Part shown: piece by piece, positions 62,506 to 64,000 of the stretch
Numbering within the stretch: position 1 is the first letter of the stretch
How the letters are laid out: each line of letters opens with the position of its first letter
Assembly: GCF_900101985.1 (NCBI RefSeq)
Contig: NZ_FNAR01000006.1
Span: forward strand, 1-64,000
DNA: 64,000 nt
Direction: 5' to 3'
Source of the DNA: Bhargavaea beijingensis
GTDB taxonomy: Bacteria > Bacillota > Bacilli > Bacillales_A > Planococcaceae
Translations under genes and position numbers: made by a program
Notes under the pieces: model-generated
Seen by the model: the letters and a program-made list of their open reading frames with translations, nothing else
Database searches by the model: none
What the model was told of the DNA's origin: nothing

Positions 62506-63021
62506 ATGAAGTACGGAATTGTCGCATTCCCTTCCAAAGAATTACAGGACAGGGCCAACACATACCGCAAGCGCTATGATGCACACTACGCACTGATCCC
62601 GCCCCATATGACTATCTTGGGCCCATTCACGCTTGAAGGGAAAGACATGAAGGAGGCTGCCGACGAATTACTGCGGGTTGCAGCCAAACAAAAACCGTTC
62701 GAGCTGAAAGTGATGAAAGCCAGCACATTCGCACCGATCACAAACGCAATCTACCTCAAGATCGATCCGAATGATGAAATCCTTGCACTGCGTGAGGCCC
62801 TCAGTCTCGATTTCATCAAGAGCACTGAAAACCATCAGTACGTCCCCCACATCACGATTGCCCAAAAGATGTCGGATGGCGAACATGACGACATCATTGG
62901 CCAAGTGAAAATGGATAACTTCCAGCATAGCGAAATGATTGATCGTGTCCACCTCCTTTACCAGCTTGAGGACGGTTCTTGGACTGTCTACGAAACCTTT
63001 ACACTGTCTGGAGATGAGTGA
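62506..63021 (+). CDS. yjcG: 2H phosphoesterase / RNA ligase-like protein (YjcG)
   Basis: A 171-residue protein with two HxT motifs, PPHMTILGPF (about 33) and VPHITIAQ (about 115), the paired catalytic His-x-Thr signature of 2H phosphoesterases (2'-5' RNA ligase-like / cyclic phosphodiesterases). It is named YjcG in B. subtilis; its RNA or cyclic nucleotide substrate is not known. Start 62506 follows AAAGGAGG. The stop is three bases before yjcF, so the two are coupled. Confidence 0.92.
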   Translation: MKYGIVAFPSKELQDRANTYRKRYDAHYALIPPHMTILGPFTLEGKDMKEAADELLRVAAKQKPFELKVMKASTFAPITNAIYLKIDPNDEILALREALSLDFIKSTENHQYVPHITIAQKMSDGEHDDIIGQVKMDNFQHSEMIDRVHLLYQLEDGSWTVYETFTLSGDE

Positions 63022-63024
63022 GCG

Positions 63025-63453
63025 ATGGTCAGCCTGAAGCTCGCTACGACGGAAACAGAGCGTGAGGATGCCTTTGCCGTCCGCAAGGCGGTTTTTGTAG
63101 AGGAACAGGGCGTGCCGATCCATATCGAGCTGGATGATTTGGATGAAGAGGCCGTTCACTTTATCGCCTACGACGAAGAGCGTCCGATTGCTGCCGGCAG
63201 AATCCGGGACATCGGTGACGATGTCGGCAAAGTCGAGCGGGTCTGTGTCCTCCCCGAATACCGGGGCCGACACCTTGGCCAGCAAATGATGGTTTTGCTG
63301 GAGGAGCATGCACGAAAAGCCGGTCTCTGCAAAATCCGGCTGAACGCACAAAACCATGCCGTTCCGTTCTACGAGAAAATCGGCTATGCCGTCACATCTC
63401 CGGAATTTATGGACGCCGGCATTCCCCATCGCGTGATGGAAAAAACGATATGA
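63025..63453 (+). CDS. yjcF: GNAT-family N-acetyltransferase (YjcF)
   Basis: A 142-residue acetyltransferase. The acetyl-CoA-binding motif is VERVCVLPEYRGRHLGQQMM (about 71-90), with AVRKAVFVEEQGVP at the N-terminus and RLNAQNHAVPFYEKIGY near the C-terminus. YjcF-type enzymes accept small amines or arylamines in vitro; the natural substrate is unknown. It begins directly behind yjcG, and a strong hairpin follows. Confidence 0.92.
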   Translation: MVSLKLATTETEREDAFAVRKAVFVEEQGVPIHIELDDLDEEAVHFIAYDEERPIAAGRIRDIGDDVGKVERVCVLPEYRGRHLGQQMMVLLEEHARKAGLCKIRLNAQNHAVPFYEKIGYAVTSPEFMDAGIPHRVMEKTI

Positions 63454-63458
63454 ATGTG

Positions 63459-63500
63459 AAAATCCGCGTCAGATATCTGGTCTGACGCGGATTTTATTAT
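63459..63500. terminator. Shared terminator of yjcHGF and spoVIF
   Basis: Fifteen-base-pair stem AAAATCCGCGTCAGA/TCTGACGCGGATTTT, seven-base loop, then ATTATA; convergent genes on both sides. Confidence 0.92.
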
Positions 63501-63505
63501 ACAGT

Positions 63506-63763
63506 TCAGCCGTTTTTATCGATCATCCGCTGGATATCCCCTACATTCAGGGAATTGCCGTTTTTCAGGATGGATTCTGCAATCTGGTCTTCCAATTGTT
63601 TGGATACGTCTTTTTTCGCCAGTTTTCCGACTTTGCGGATGATTTTCCTGACTTGCCGCTCATCCTGGAAGTTGGCATGCTGGATTGCATTTGCCAGTGC
63701 AAACAGTTCATCCATCGAGACACCGGTCTTATTCTCGATTTTCTTGAAAAGCGACTCGTTCAT
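63506..63763 (-). CDS. spoVIF: Stage VI sporulation protein F (SpoVIF)
   Basis: An 85-residue helical protein resembling B. subtilis SpoVIF (YjcC): LFKKIENKTGVSMDELFALA, ANFQDERQVRKIIRKVGKLA, and a C-terminal NVGDIQRMID. In B. subtilis it is made in the mother cell late in sporulation and is needed for coat assembly; the similarity here is from memory. It lies in the same place beside the yjcHGF genes. Start 63763 follows GGAGGAGACGGG, which overlaps the end of the yjcZ-like gene, so the two form one operon. Confidence 0.8.
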   Translation of the reverse strand: MNESLFKKIENKTGVSMDELFALANAIQHANFQDERQVRKIIRKVGKLAKKDVSKQLEDQIAESILKNGNSLNVGDIQRMIDKNG

Positions 63764-63775
63764 CCCGTCTCCTCC

Positions 63776-63943
63776 TTAGCAGTTATAGCTTTTGCCGACG
63801 ATGATCAGCAGGATGAACAGGATGACGATTAGCACGAACATTGAACCGCCATAGGACTTTCCGCCGTAGCCACCGCCACCGTGGCCGCCGCAGCCCCAGC
63901 CACCGCCAAAGCCGCCTCCGCCGCCGTAACTGTAACCGAACAT
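63776..63943 (-). CDS. yjcZ: YjcZ-family sporulation protein
   Basis: A 55-residue protein: residues 1-33 are Gly-rich with Tyr and Trp (FGYSYGGGGGFGGGWGCGGH), followed by one hydrophobic helix (about 35-50, FVLIVILFILLIIVG) and a short tail KSYNC. This layout is that of the YjcZ/sporulation-protein family of tiny membrane proteins in Bacillales. Start 63943 has AAAGGGGGG upstream. It precedes spoVIF by 12 bases. The remaining bases 63944-64000 show nothing further. Confidence 0.85.
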   Translation of the reverse strand: MFGYSYGGGGGFGGGWGCGGHGGGGYGGKSYGGSMFVLIVILFILLIIVGKSYNC

Positions 63944-64000
63944 TGCACTCCCCCCTTTCCTGTTCCTTGTAGAATATGGCCCCGGATCGATTGGCGGCAG

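Overview
The window looks like a chromosomal segment from a low-GC-lineage Gram-positive bacterium of the order Bacillales, but with fairly high G+C. A Planococcaceae/Caryophanaceae-type genome is my best guess. Gene order follows the Bacillus subtilis yk/pdh region in several blocks: yktA-like/speA, pdhDCBA-ykyA-def-ykrA-rpoY-rnjA-ktrC, ccpC-darB, ykyB, ykwC, ykvS, the MarR/kinase pair, ktrD, rsgI-sigI and terC. Later comes yjcH-yjcG-yjcF-spoVIF-yjcZ. Other features depart from B. subtilis: prfC beside a lone murE (an arrangement I recall from staphylococci), a TAXI-type TRAP transporter, and a large MoxR/DUF58/VWA operon. Spo0E-like, SpoVIF and YjcZ-like genes suggest a spore former or a recent descendant of one. 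I found no prophage, CRISPR array or insertion sequence. The only mobile element is a decayed group II intron at the left edge.

Layout. 1-825: 5' part of a broken group II intron sitting just behind a transcription terminator. 846-4651: UPF0223 protein, nitronate monooxygenase-like enzyme, arginine decarboxylase and a polysaccharide deacetylase lipoprotein. 4775-9670: pyruvate dehydrogenase operon, with a strong SigA promoter and a cre-like site just upstream of the -35. 9938-15237: YkyA lipoprotein, peptide deformylase, HAD phosphatase, an independent unit encoding a 23-residue basic peptide, RNA polymerase epsilon, RNase J1 and the K+ gating protein KtrC. 15345-17154: a Cys-rich protein and a divergent CorA-like protein. 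17328-21670: regulator plus polyamine ABC transporter. 21817-23037: drug efflux MFS protein.

23089-34753 (minus) is a tightly coupled eight-gene operon: large envelope protein, ABC ATPase, ABC permease, low-complexity membrane protein, MoxR ATPase, DUF58 protein, BatA-like VWA protein, and a double-VWA/amidotransferase-like protein. Start/stop overlaps imply one assembly or pathway. Its substrate is unknown, and it is the best candidate here for an undescribed system.

34819-46653 holds regulators and ion homeostasis genes: CcpC, the CBS protein DarB, YkyB, a YkwC dehydrogenase, Spo0E-like, YkvS, a lipoprotein, MarR, a PAS kinase, KtrD, SigI/RsgI, and TerC behind a yybP-ykoY manganese riboswitch. 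46865-55829 holds an RND exporter, release factor 3, MurE, an M42 aminopeptidase and an aldehyde dehydrogenase. 56189-63943 holds a 47-residue orphan, tRNA-Val, an STAS protein, the TRAP system, a PgpA-like phosphatase, yjcHGF and two sporulation genes at the right edge.

Most transcription units end in clear intrinsic terminators, several of them shared by convergent genes. All family assignments come from reading motifs and from memory of homologous proteins. No database search was possible.
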